This document shows, piece after piece, positions 22,996 to 34,250 of a stretch of 64,000 nt of DNA (the first letter of the stretch is position 1; every line of letters begins with the position of its first letter). The stretch is from Salticus scenicus (taxonomy: Eukaryota > Arthropoda > Arachnida > Araneae > Salticidae). Below the pieces are notes generated by a model. The model had not been told where the DNA came from, made no database searches, and saw only the letters and a program-made list of their open reading frames with translations. The translations under genes were made by a program, and so were the position numbers. The DNA lies in contig OZ005651.1 in NCBI GenBank assembly GCA_963930645.1, positions 332,587,527 to 332,651,526 on the forward strand. The letters run 5' to 3'.

Positions 22996-24930
22996 AAGTA
23001 CTACTACAAAAAGAATGTTAAAAAAAATAAATAAAAAAGCATCTCTAGCCAATTTAATCGTTAAAAAATTGCTGCATTTGACTAACGATGTATATAAATA
23101 AATAAATATAAGTAATAATAAAAATTAATCCAATTCAGTCTCTTTCTCAATACTGTTTCATAGGAACAAAGTTCTGTTACCATGACGGGTGGGTGGGCGG
23201 GGGGGGGGGGTGTAAGAGAAGCTTTCAAAAATATTTAATTGCTTTTCTTGGTGTTAACATAACTTCTAGTTTTAAAAATACTTTTTTTAAATAGCCTTTT
23301 AGAAATGGCATGTAAAAGCATTTTGATAGACATTAGACAAAACAGGGAAGAAAAAAAAAATAAATAAAAAGAAATAGAAGAACCGTTACATCGTTATTTA
23401 TAATTTTATTTTTGTTCTTCACAACCTCTCTATACTAACATGATGAATGTAACTTGTGCACGCGTGCGTATAAAATTAAAAGCCACATATTGCATAAACG
23501 ATTTTTTTTTTTTTTTTTTTTTTCACTCCGCAAGCATTCTAAACAGATGTCATATACGCTGTTTGGCTAATTTTCTGGTGTCATTTTGATTAAAATAAAG
23601 AAATACTTGGTTTTACTGGAAGTCGGAGATACATTTTGTATTTAGAGCTATTATATTTGTGATAGATTTTGACTACAATAATTTGGATTTCAATACAAAA
23701 TCGTAATTATTGTAGTCTTTGTAGTAACATAATTTCAGAAAAACAGCCTGGAATCATAATATATTTTAAATTTTATTATTATTATTAGAATATATTTGAA
23801 ATTAAGTATTTGAATAAGTTGGGATTTTTTTTTTCTTTTTTTTTTTTTTTTTGTGTGTGTGTGTAAAATGAATTATTTGGAACCTTAAAGTTCCAAGAGG
23901 GACAATTACGTTCATTATTTCCCTCAAAAACCTTAATATTTAGTTATCTAAATATATTAACATTTTCCAGATTACACTTTAAGAGATTAATACTAGATTA
24001 AGGACTGACATCGCGTAAAAAAGGGAAAATGGGGGTGGGGTGGGAGATAAATTGTCTGATTCTGTGGTAAATCATTACATAAAAACTATATCAGTAGATT
24101 AGATGTGATTCATCATTAATGATATTTCTGAATTAAGGTTAAGGGCAATGTATTCATTAAATTTTGAACTAACTTTTAAATTTGCACTATAAATACCTTA
24201 TTTCGTTTATGTACTCTCGACGTTCAAATTTAGTTCAGATACTAAGTTTTTTCATAAAGAAACAAGCATTTTAAAATTGAAATTATACAAGATTTTTATT
24301 TTGATGTTAAATTACTATTGCATAGTTTTCTTACATATTGCAGTTACCTTATGTAGTGTTGTTTAAAAATTCAAATGTAAGTATCTGATTTTATTTTCAA
24401 AATATTATGGTATAAAACATGACACCATCATTCGAAACATTTATGAATTATAATCAAATTTTACTATATAATCTGTCCAGAAATGAAATCCTATACGACT
24501 AACGTTTTCCATAATTAAGTCTTCAGTCATTTTTTAAGAGAAAAGAAAATGCCTGCAGAAAGTATAAAACAGGATTCATTATACGATTTTAATTGATTTA
24601 AATTTAAAAAGATCCCCCCCCCTTTTTTTTTTCTATATATACTAAAAAAAAAAAAGTTACTGTCGCTAGTGTCAATTTTTTTTTGTATGCGACTGCATCT
24701 TCTCTCGGAGGGCAGGGTCCTTCAAGTCATGAGAGGTATCAATGTCTTTCGAATACTCCAGGGAATACATTTCAGCTGCTTAGAAATTTCTATTAAGTTA
24801 TTAACTAAAAAGGACGGATTTATGAAGGTAATCTATTTGCCTCCTTGAAAAAAAGTTTCTCCCTGTGACGTTATTCTTATGTCATGAAGTCATTTTACAC
24901 GGGAAAATTAAAGTGTGATCCATGGTTGTA
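22996..24930. other. AT-rich DNA, no gene seen
   Basis: G run near 23200-23210, poly-T near 23504-23523 and 23836-23850, and a perfect 13-bp hairpin at 23671-23717 (GACTACAATAATT / AATTATTGTAGTC). No coding signal. Confidence 0.6.
23671..23717. repeat. Perfect 13-bp inverted repeat hairpin
   Basis: GACTACAATAATT pairs exactly with AATTATTGTAGTC across a 21-base loop. It could be an isolated small terminal-repeat relic; no target duplication identified. Confidence 0.7.
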
Positions 24931-25244
24931 GGTAAGTAGGTTGGGTTTAACGTCGCGCTAGTGCTACGCTCTGGGTAATTGGCGACGGTCTGATACGCAC
25001 CCCTAAGGATGTTCTGGAGGCATACCATCACAATTTTGATCCTCCACGGAGGGGATGGCTCCCCCGCTTTGGTGATCTCCAGAGGTATAGTTTTGATGGG
25101 AACATGAACTTTGCAGCCACGACGGATTTTATGTGCACCAGCCACCATTAGTGTACACGACGGTCTTTGGCCGTCTCAAGTATCGAACCGGCAAACTTCC
25201 AATTATGAGCTCAGCGCTCTACCGACGGGGGTACCTCGGCCTGA
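24931..25244 (-). mobile_element. Complete tRNA-Met-like SINE with target-site duplication
   Basis: Read on the minus strand from 25244: GTCGGTAGAGCGCTGAGC (A-box position), CTCATAATTGG around a CAT anticodon position, GCCGGTTCGATAC (B box), a 230-base unrelated body, then the tail GCACTAGCGCGACG with TTAAACCCAACC. Flanks ATCCATGGTTGTA (24918-24930) and ATCCATGGTCGTA (25245-25257) form a 13-bp duplication with one mismatch, as made by LINE machinery. The AACC-type tail resembles that of the LINE at 63330-63350, suggesting, but not proving, a shared or similar partner. The 88-residue frame at 24882-25148 is within this SINE. Confidence 0.9.
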
Positions 25245-26410
25245 ATCCATGGTCGTAAAAAAGAAATAAAAAGGGTCATGTACTAAAGCTGTAATGCAAA
25301 ATGAATCTAGATATTACGCATTTCTTTCTATTCAAAAAAAAAAAAAAAAAAAAAAAAGGATTTTCAGCATGATTTTCATAAAAATGTGGTATTAAATATT
25401 ATGTATTGCTGTTTGACATTGAATATAGAGATTTTTACTATGTTTTTCTGCTTTTGTCTTGTGTTATGCACTATTAAATATTCCTATTCAGTGAAAAACA
25501 AAGCTGCGAATAGGCGGGCAGAGTTCTGCATGGATTTATAAGTAAAGTGAGTCGAGGGTTGGTGAGTGGAGCGAGCAGGGGACAGAGCTCCCTATTTGTT
25601 TTTATAAAGTAGTTAACAACTGTTAAAACTATTCGTAAAAAATCCCGCGAGAAAATTTGTGCATAAGTTAAATGAGTTGTACAGATTTAGAAATTTATAT
25701 CGGAAGGAATTAAAATTAGTGTGTATTTTAATAATATTTGGTTAATCCCTTTAATAAAAAATAATAAATAAATAAATAAATAAATACATATATACTAATT
25801 TTTATATTTATTCGTGCATGTTTCATTTCTTTTATTTGTGTGGGGGCGTTTACTTTTTTCTTTTTAACTTTTCCTCGACTATAAATTTTGACTCTTGTGA
25901 TAAGTTCGTGTCAATGAGTAAAATTAATTAATAAACAGCCTCTAAAGATTACTGATCAAGTATCATGAAATTTAATTTTACAGTAAAAGTAGCTCATTTT
26001 AATGCAAATATACAGAAACCGCTAGTATCAGTATTTTGGAATGTGTTGCTTATATTTTTATTAAAATTTAATCTTCTCAAACAGAAACATTTTCCTCGGA
26101 GTTTGACATTTATTTGGCCAGAGCTAACAAATATTTTAAACAAGACGCTTAAATCTGTGGATCTTTTATTCATCGCGGCATTTCGTAAATGCACTCAGAG
26201 TTAAATAATATTTAACATAAATTAGCATATATATATATATATATTGTTATGAAACAATGTCAGGTGCTTAAATTAATGAAAGCTTTGTTGCGAGATCCCT
26301 GTAATACTTGAATAATGTGACTTAATTTTATTTTTAAGTTAAATGTTTGATTTAACCTTTATATTTATATATATATATATATATATTATTTTTTCTTTGA
26401 AATATTCACT
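25245..26410. other. AT-rich DNA, no gene seen
   Basis: Poly-A near 25336-25357, AAAT tract near 25763, TA tracts near 26228-26245 and 26366-26386. Overlapping frames on both strands at 25965-26204 look incidental. A stretch at 25495-25610 is less AT-rich but has no recognisable motif. Confidence 0.5.
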
Positions 26411-26633
26411 CCAACAGTGACACAGAGGTACTGCTCACGAAGTTAGTAAACAAGAGGTGCAGGGTTCGATTTCAGTTTTCGGACATCTCCCAAGCCGTTC
26501 AGTGTTTTCGATGTTTTTTTTGGAAACTAGTGTGAGTAAAGGCTGAAATTCCTTAAAATTCCCCCCCCCCTCCCGGTCTTCCTCCATGGAGGGCATTCCA
26601 ACCATATCTAGGTCCCTTGTGTAGACAGGCTGT
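26411..26633 (+). mobile_element. tRNA-derived SINE, leucine/serine type (diverged copy)
   Basis: The head ACAGAGGTACTGCTCACGAA is followed by the B box GCAGGGTTCGATTTCAG. The body word GCCGTTCAGTGTTTTCG corresponds to GCCGTTCGGAGTTTTCCGTG in the copy at 37566, and CTCCATGGAGGGCATTCCA matches CTCCATGGAAGGCATTCCA there. A C run interrupts near 26562. It abuts the foldback that begins at about 26635. Confidence 0.7.
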
Positions 26634-26634
26634 A

Positions 26635-27017
26635 CATCATTCAGGTTCCCTCTTTCTTTCTTCCCATGTTATCCTGTGGGATTTTTGTTACTTCGTTTTA
26701 TAAGGATTCGAATTCCGTTTTTAATATTTCTTTTCGAATGCCTTCTTTTAGCTTAGTGAGCATTTTTTTGGGGGAATGAATTACTTTAAATATTTTATTT
26801 TATTAAGTAAATTTAGAACTCTAAGTTTGAATCGCTAAACAAAATATTTAATTTTTTTTTTTTTTTTTTTTCAAAAAATTGCTTACTAAGCTAAAGGGTG
26901 ACATATTCAAAAGACAGAATTCGAAAACTTGATTTTTGAATGAGATATACTTATAAAACGAAGCAACAAAAATCTCATTGGATAACATGAGAAGAAAGAG
27001 AGAATCTGACTGATGTA
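26635..27017. repeat. Foldback element, arms about 130 bp
   Basis: Left arm CCCATGTTATCCTGTGGGAT and TTACTTCGTTTTATAAGGAT pair with right arm ATCTCATTGGATAACATGAG and ACTTATAAAACGAAGCAACA. TTAGCTTAGTGAGCATTTTT pairs with AAAATTGCTTACTAAGCTAA around the spacer. A third, single-arm copy lies at 35757-35910. No coding capacity. Confidence 0.8.
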
Positions 27018-28229
27018 TGCACAACATCCACTAACAGCTTTTGAAATGTTTGCGTAAAAAATATTTTTTCGTTAAAATTATGAAGTAAATTTAATAAGAA
27101 AATTATCGTTAACTATTGACTTAATGTAATTCTGTATTGGCTAAACAATAACTTATTTTTCCATAAAATATAAAAATCAAAATCAGCAATTTTAACTTAG
27201 GATGAAGGCTAGTAAGAGATGGACAAATCGTGGTACTTTATAAAAAAAAAAAAAAAAAAAAAAGTATATTTTAATTTAAATTGGAGTAATTTAAAAGAAC
27301 TGACGTTTTTGTTTTTTGTGCTTCATAAAAAAAAAATAGTCTCGAACTTTTTTTTTATATGAAAACTTGAAATTTTGGCCATAATTCCCAGTGGAAAAAA
27401 ATTTTGATTGTAGTTTGTTTATAGTTATTGAATACACTTATAATGTTTAGCCTTCATTTACAAAGATTTTCCTATTTTTGAATTTATTTAAAATTGGAAA
27501 AGTAGATGATTCACTATGCCAAAATATTATTCACCATTGAGTCAAAATAAGCTTTTTTCAGTGTTAGAATATTTCTATTTTTCCAAGCTTATTTAATAAA
27601 CGTATTTCTAAATTCTGACGTGATGCGTACATGATCATTCAGGGTGCTGTGGGCGTCATTAGGCGTGAAAATATCTCTTGAAACCACGAATCCTCAGTAG
27701 ACCGTTAAGTTTTTTTTTTTTTTTTTTTTTTTTTATTATTCGCGACATTTTAAACGACAGAGGTCTAACGTGTTTTTAAGTTCTACCTGTTAGACAACAT
27801 ATATTAATTCTGACATAGTTTCTGATAAATCTAAAAAGTCCATTAATGCCAATATAAAATTCATGATAGTTGTAATGTAGTATTATCTACAATTGAAGCT
27901 TCGTTATAAATAATATTGAAAATGTTTACAAATTTGTTCAATTTCATCAATTACCTACTAGTTATTTGAAATTAAGACTGACAAAAAGCAATTTGTAAGA
28001 AAATGAAATAAGAATTATGTATTCTTCAGCATCAGTGACGGAAAGAACGATGACATAATTATCATAACTCTTAAATGTGTTTCATTATTATAACTTTATT
28101 TTTATGTCTTGTAATTTAAAAACTGTTTTCATATCTTCTGTGTTCAATATCTAGAGCTGTATTTAACAGTAATGTGATGCCATAATATAGCTTATTTTGC
28201 ATACGCCTCACTCATTGTCCCGCTGTACC
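27018..28229. other. AT-rich DNA, no gene seen
   Basis: Poly-A near 27241-27263 and poly-T near 27710-27734. No coding signal or recognised repeat. Confidence 0.6.
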
Positions 28230-28447
28230 TCATTGCCTGTCCCGTAGTGCCCCTTGTGGGGCACAATGGAACAGCTTGGATACCTTTTTAAAGTTATATA
28301 TTTTTGAAACAATAAAATTAGTATACAGTAGGAAAAAAAATTACAATGAATGCTAAAAATTGCCAAAATATTTTTCTTTTAAATTAAAAAGAATATTATT
28401 TTTTAAGACAAGTGAAAATTGTCCCACTATTCACCCTTTCTCCCCTA
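28230..28447 (-). mobile_element. Degenerate relative of the GGGGAGG-ended element
   Basis: Contains the palindrome GTGCCCCTTGTGGGGCAC followed by AATGGAACAG. The right edge reads GTCCCACTATTCACCCTTTC then TCCCCTA, which resembles the reverse complement of the left end of 5078-6727. The left terminal repeat is not identifiable, so limits are approximate. Confidence 0.45.
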
Positions 28448-28802
28448 TTGCACTTCGCACAGATTATTTAACAAATGAATGCAATCAATGATGTATTTTG
28501 AATACAATAGCATAATTTCAACACTTTTTCCCAAAAGAATGTTAATAAAAAAAGGTCAGTTTTGAAAATTATCAGAATTTTAAAATTTACAAAATGTATG
28601 TCGTTATAGCAGTGCCGGTATGTTAGAGAATTTTATGATTTTTTGCTTCAGTTACAACTGTGGGAAATAACTATAATAAAGTAATTGGAAGAGTCGATTT
28701 TTAGAGCGCATTTTATTTCTTTAATTAATAATAGAGTTTAATCTGATTCGTTTAAAAATGTGTGTTCTTTATTTAAAATTTCTCTATTTTTTGCATGTCA
28801 GC

Positions 28803-29141
28803 CAGGGATCGATCCAGGCAAAAATTAATATCTTTTAGCTGCTCCTTCATAAAATTGGCCCCTTCAAAAAATTAAAATTCATAAAAAAAAGGTTATTTCA
28901 CAAAATTTCGTTTTATAAAAATGATTTTTAAATTTTTTTTCCATGTTTTTACTATTTTAAATTATTACTTTTGCTTGGTTTCATGAAACACTGTAAACAA
29001 CATTACATAATGACTGCTGAAATAAAAAGTTTTACATAATATATATATATAACAAAAATAAATTACACAAAAAATGTATAGTTTTTTCCAAAAAAAAAAA
29101 AAAAAAAAAAACCCAAAAATTAAAATTTGGGTCGATCTCTG
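28803..29141 (+). mobile_element. TIR element with CAGGGATYGATCC ends (copy B)
   Basis: Left CAGGGATCGATCCAGGC, right GGGTCGATCTCTG. The flanking pentamers TCAGC (28798-28802) and TGAGC (29142-29146) match at 4 of 5 positions. Interior words GCTGCTCCTTCATAAAATTG and CAAAATTTCGTTTTATAAAA match copy A in the same orientation. A poly-A run (29092-29110) interrupts near the right end. The frame 29074-29280 begins inside it and is incidental. Confidence 0.8.
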
Positions 29142-30428
29142 TGAGCAGAATTATCAAATGGATCTGGACATTATAAGTATATCAAACTTCTTTTGTGGAA
29201 CAGACTACTACACAATAATACTTTTTCAGGGTTCTTTTGAAGTAGTGTTTGAAGCGGTACATTTCCTGCTTAATAGATAAACAGCTGTTAATGACAATGT
29301 AAAGGCCTTTCTTTCTCCCAGCGTCTCATCAATTGCTTTCAAAGGTACTTTAACGAAAACGCTAGTGTGCGTTTGTTGGTTCTTTAAATACGTAACACTA
29401 GTGCATTTAAACAATAATCATAGTTTTTAAACCTTCTAGATGATTTTCTGTAATTGTTATTGTTAAAGATTTTCTTAAATATAAAGAGTAAAATGTAAAG
29501 TTTTTTTTACAGTACTCAAAATTCGCCCCCCCCTCCCCCCCCCCAAAAAAAAAAATGCATTTGGTATAATCTACAGCATACGTAGTCAGCCATATTAAAA
29601 TTTCCCGATAAGCCAAAAGGTGCTAAGTTGGCAACTATGCCTACCGGTACCGCCTACTTTTGTAAGACTGTTAGTAGTAAAATTTTCTAGCCGCCCACCC
29701 GTTCTATAAAAACGGGGATTTATAAAGTAGGAAAGTTACTTTATAAAATGCATAAAACAGAGTTATAGAAAATTAAAGCATACAATAACAAAGCATTTTT
29801 CCCTTCAATGTTTTTAAAAAATCAAATTAAAAAAATAAAAACAAAAGTGTTTTTGTATTGGATACTCGCACCACCTACCATAAGAGCTGGAATGCCCACT
29901 AGAGCGCGGTAGGAACAGAGTTGACTGCCACTGATCTACAGCAAAAATAAAACAATAAATATTTTTAAGCTTCAATCTGAATTTCACAGAACGTAAGTAA
30001 ATGTATACGCAAGTGCACGGTAAGCTATTACTAAAATGCTAAGTTTGTCAAGATTGCATTTATAACTAAATCTCGAAATTGTTGTATTGATTATATGAGA
30101 TGCATATTCAATGCTTTGAAAATATGCATAAAATTCTTCAGAACAAATGTTTTAATGCCTACTCGTACTTAGTCAGATTATTGTTATTTTGTAAAATTAC
30201 ACTGTGGTCATTTGAAATAGTACGAAAAAAAAAAAAACTATTCACCCAAGCATAGCAACAGTTATTGCCAAGTCATCAACAAATGTTGCCATAATCTGTG
30301 GACTACTTTTCTTCTGTTTATATATATATATATATATATCTGTACTTTTAACGGCTTACTGTTTCTTAAATTTTTACATGTGGTTTGTTAAAAAGTTCTT
30401 GTACTCTTTATTGAAATTTTATTTTTCC
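29142..30428. other. AT-rich DNA with one weak element candidate
   Basis: A C run with purine neighbours near 29524-29544, a poly-A near 30225, and a TA tract near 30321-30338. At 29629-29925 the ends GGCAACTATGCCTACCG and CGGTAGGAACAGAGTTGAC may be decayed inverted termini of a roughly 300-bp element, but the match is partial. Confidence 0.4.
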
Positions 30429-30539
30429 GACTGAGTGAAAATAATGCCTGGACCGGGAATTGAACCCCGGATCTTTGACTTACAAGGCCAAGGCTCTACC
30501 ATCCAGGCCGACAACCGGTCGGCATTACTCACTCAGACA
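30429..30539 (-). mobile_element. tRNA-like sequence enclosed by inverted repeats
   Basis: On the minus strand the core reads CCTGGATGGTAGAGCCTTGG (A-box-like), TTGTAAGTCAAAGATCC (TGT at the anticodon position), then GGGGTTCAATTCCC (B box). The T-stem fits imperfectly (8-base loop or bulge), so it is not a confident functional tRNA. It is bracketed by GACTGAGTGAAAATAATGCC on the left and GGCATTACTCACTCAG on the right, which are mutually inverted, so the whole can fold as one stem with the tRNA-like domain in its loop. The palindromic dimer at 45404-45766 uses the same architecture with a different tRNA-like core. Related sequence may extend to about 30607. Confidence 0.65.
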
Positions 30540-30785
30540 ACCTTTTAGGCAGAAACATCTGGTCTATCATGTAGATAGCTCGACAGAAATAAGCCGCAGG
30601 TAATGGAAAACACCATTAAACAATGGGAGAAAGAAATACAGTTTTTATTAAAGTCACACAATCAACTGATTGGAAGAACTGTTGGTTTCTTGTTTGAAAA
30701 ACATTTATTTCATAAGTTTTTTAATAAACGTTATTAATAAACGTTTATTAATTAAGTTTATTTTTAAACTAATTAAAGTTTGAGG

Positions 30786-31000
30786 GTCCACCAGCGGCCG
30801 AGTGGTTCTGTGTTCAAAGATGGTAGACGTAACGTGCCGGGTTCGATCCCAGGTCGGGCCCGTTGGCCTAGCCGTTCGGAGTTGTCCGTGTTTTTCTCCG
30901 AAACTTACGTAAATACGGGCTAGGGCCGCTTAGAAAGACCTCCACGGAAGGCATTTTCCCTCAGGCCTAGGACCCTAGATCAGTCAATCGACCTTATTCA
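30786..31000 (+). mobile_element. tRNA-derived SINE, leucine/serine type (well preserved)
   Basis: GCGGCCGAGTGGTTCTG (A box, in the style of tRNA-Leu/Ser) and GCCGGGTTCGATCCCAGG (B box) form the head. The body has TAGCCGTTCGGAGTTGTCCG, AAATACGGGCTAGG and AGACCTCCACGGAAGGCATT, and the end CTAGATCAGTCAATCGACC. These blocks recur in the same order at 26411, 37566, 51422, 53583 and 55546, defining one family. I see no clear target duplication here. Confidence 0.9.
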
Positions 31001-33297
31001 CAAAACACATTGTTTAAATGAATTACTTAAATAAAGCTTACTTTTTGTGAGATTTACATTAAATTTAAACAGAAACATATGGGCAGCGTGTGTTCAAAAT
31101 GACTTAACGTTTAATGTTAGTTCAGTTTTTTTTTTTTTTTTTTTTTCTGATTTCAAGAATTTCTGCTTAATGTATTTCCTGATTTCAGGATTTTCTTTCA
31201 ATTATTTTTCTGTAGTTAAAAGAAAGCTGTTGTGTAATGAAAAATTTAGGTACATCTTTTATAATTTAATTACATTTTAGATTCAGAAAAATTTTACAAG
31301 TATTTTCTTGGTTCAACTGTAAAAAAATTTAATCGCACACTTTTTTCTTTTCATGTTATTCCAGAATATTTAGAGTAGTGTCCCAATCAGTCCTGAGTAA
31401 AATAAAATTTAAATATATATTTTTATCAATAGCTTTTAATTCAAGCAATATTTAAACTGGAAAATAGAATGATTAATTACTAACATGACCATGGTCAATC
31501 ACTAGCAGTAGATGTAAATGGTCAATCACGTAACAAAACTTCATTTTGAAACAATTATTGTAAATGACATAAATTGTAGAAAAGATAACAAACAAATGCT
31601 TTTTAGTTATTAATCCTTATATTAGAGGAAATTTTCAAAAACGTTGTCGATGGTTATATTAGAAAATAAGATAATACTTAAGAAATTTTCATTAAATAGT
31701 CAATCACTATGTTCGTCTACTATTTAATATCTTTAGACCACTAAATCATTACACAGTTGAACTTTTTTTGGACCACTTAAATTTAATTACTGGTGTAAAC
31801 TTAATTTAGGACTAAATGGGTTGAAAAACAGAGAAAACATTAAATGATGAATTGATAAAAAAAAAAAAAAAAAAACTTCTGAAATATATTGGGATGCGAG
31901 TAATGATTTTTTAACGATTTCTCTATTAAAAAAAAAAAAAAAAAAAAGACTTTTCAAGGGAAGTTTTATGCATTTTCCATCCATTCGAACAAGTTTTTTT
32001 TATTTTATTTTATTTATTTATTTATTTATTTTTTTAAGAATAAAATTTAATTTATCATTGCGGAAAAGTTAATTGCGTGGAATTATTAATTTTTTCCACG
32101 ATGTTCAGAATTAAATTTTAAACATTTGTTTAGTTTTATAATTCAATCAAAATGAGCGTCAAAATTTGTTTATTTTATTAGAAGCTTTTTCATACTAAAC
32201 ATAAACTTTTAAAATTTTAAGCGTGAAAAGTCCTTTTTTTTTTTACCTTATTTCAAGTCCTTAGGGCAAAACTTCCATTTTCGTAAAAGCCACACATATA
32301 ATGAAATGTGGTTGTTTTCAGATAAGCTTTTAAGAGAGAAAGAGAAAAACTAAAACATTTTTTTAGCGAGATTTCAGTAAGTTAAACTCTTGTTTCTTTT
32401 TATTAAATTTATTCATTATGTTGTACTGCAATTCTTCCTTTCTTATCCTTTCTTTGAAAGTATGTAAACAATTTTTCTTTAGTTTTGTTGAACTTTAGTT
32501 TTATTATTACACAAGTGTATGAGAGATAAATTTGTATTTGTTACGACGAGCATTGTGAATGAAATATAATAAATAAATAAATAAATAAATAAATAAAAAC
32601 AAACTTTTTCGGAATAATCTTACTGTTCTTTCAAAGTTTTTAAGGTCTTAAAATTCTAGAAATAATTCATAAACATATTTTTTAATTATAAGTTTTAGCT
32701 ATAGTTTGAGAAATAAAGCTTATTCATTGAATTTAGATATTTTGTGCTATTTTCATAATTTTACGGAACTAAACAATCCATATTCTAAATTTATAGTAAT
32801 ATTTTACAATATTGCAAAGAAAATCCTTCATTAGAAAATATTGTTATAATGACCCCGTGAGCCTTACTTTTTTTCTATATTGGTTGAAAAACCTCTTTCA
32901 CATAATTAAAAAAAGATAATCCGAATCTGATTAAATATTTTATAATCTAAATGTAAAAACGTGAATGAACTTTTTTTAATACGTTTATTTGTACATCCAG
33001 AAGCCAGTGTTCGTTTCATAGAAATTACTTCGGCGTCAAAACTGAAAACATTTTATGGACTGATTTAGCACTGACTTTTTAACGTAAGAGAAATATTTTG
33101 AAAAATTTCCAAAAATGTTGCTTTGACTCTTTGACATTTTCGGAACAAGATATTAAAAAAAAAAAAACCCTTCTAAACAGGACAAATGTTAATCTACGAG
33201 AGTAATGGCTAAGGCTGTGACTGTGACTAAGTATCAATGTATACCATATTATATAAGCCCCCCCCCCCTCCTCCCCTTAACTAATGCATTACGTTTG
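31001..33297. other. AT-rich DNA, no gene seen
   Basis: T and A runs (31126-31146, 31856-31875, 31927-31947), TTTA/AAAT tracts near 32000-32030 and 32564-32597, and a C-rich run near 33260-33279. No coding signal. Confidence 0.6.
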
Positions 33298-33490
33298 CAG
33301 AGCTGCCAACCTAATCCGGCAAATTGTTAACGCCCATTGAAAAACGCCCTTTTTTCTACACCACTTAATTTTTAGAGCAATTCTCTTCAAATGTATCTAT
33401 GATGAATTAAGTAGAAAAATACTCTAAAATATGACTGGTGTAGAAAAAGGGGCGGTACTAACAATTTGCCGGATTAGGTTGGCAGCTCTG
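33298..33490. mobile_element. MITE with CAGAGCTGCCAACC ends
   Basis: Left CAGAGCTGCCAACCTAATCC then GGCAAATTGTTA; right TAACAATTTGCCGG then ATTAGGTTGGCAGCTCTG: near-perfect inverted repeats of over 30 bases. Inner blocks also pair (CTTTTTTCTACACCACTTAA with TGTAGAAAAAGGGGCG). Flanks CGTTTG (33292-33297) and CGTTTG (33491-33496) form a 6-bp duplication, possibly 7. It is a sibling of 55760-56030, which shares the inner TTTTTAGAGYAAT and TACTCTAAAA words. Confidence 0.85.
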
Positions 33491-33741
33491 CGTTTGCTGG
33501 TTTTAAATGGGAAATATGGAGAATATTTTGTTTCTTGATCTATTTTGCACATACACGTATTCTCGCTTTCACATACATACACAGGATTCTTTAATTTTTA
33601 TTTAAATGCCAGCTAGTGTGTGTATCGCATGTGTATGATCGTAAGTTTATTCATGGTGCATTGGCCAATGTATGTAAAAAAGTGTTTTCATCAATGAGTA
33701 TGTACGTTTAAAGTTTTAAATGCATGCATAAATTTATTGAG

Positions 33742-34250
33742 CGGACGATCTAGGTTTTAATTTTGGGGCCCATTTTCGTGATTTTTTTTTTTTTTTTTTG
33801 TGGGGTATGTGTGCACTTTCCATTTTAAGTCATTCTATATAATGTTTTAACCCTAGAACACTAGTGGCACGTAAATTTTACGTGCGGTCTTCATTTATTG
33901 GTTCTTTTCTGCCCTTTCACTATTACCGATACACTTGTTTGACCTTGAGTGCTTCGAAATAATTATTCAGTTAATGAGAAATTAGTAATATTGGGTAAAA
34001 CAGCAAATAATTAAACATATTTAAAAACAACATCAATGTAATATAAGCAAATAAAACTACTTTTACATGAGCACGTAAATTTTACGTATCTCTAGTGATA
34101 GCGCATATATGAACACGCTAGCGTTCTAGGGTTTAGTATCAAGTTAAGAGTTGTGAAGGGGGCCATTTTATGGATTTGGATTTTGTGAAGAAGCCTTTTT
34201 TATGGATTTCAATTTAGTAAAAGGGCCCCAACTTTAGCGATCGACCCTTG
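33742..34250 (-). mobile_element. TIR element with CAGGGATYGATCC ends (copy D), split by a piggyBac-type MITE
   Basis: Left CGGACGATCTAGGTTTTAAT; right CCCCAACTTTAGCGATCGAC then CCTTG: decayed family termini in reverse orientation. TTATGGATTTGGATTTTGTG on the right matches copy C. A 281-bp TTAA-target element is inserted inside. I cannot recover a clean 5-bp duplication, consistent with age. Confidence 0.7.
33851..34131. mobile_element. piggyBac-type MITE, CCCTAGAAC ends, TTAA target
   Basis: TTAA (33847-33850) then CCCTAGAACACTAG; right end CGCTAGCGTTCTAGGG then TTTA, a one-base variant of TTAA. The palindrome CACGTAAATTTTACGTG sits just inside the left end and GCACGTAAATTTTACGTATC recurs near the right. 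CCCTAGAA with TTAA is the classic piggyBac signature. A left-part copy is at 49593-49738. It is younger than its host element (33742-34250). Confidence 0.85.

Noticed and set aside
24882..25148. 88-codon minus-strand frame with fairly normal composition
   Set aside because: It lies within the body and tail of the tRNA-Met-like SINE, whose GC content explains the lack of stops.
30447..30520. Functional tRNA gene (TGT at anticodon position)
   Set aside because: The T-stem/loop does not fit the standard 5+7 pattern, and the sequence is enclosed by inverted repeats like another element, so it is treated as tRNA-derived.
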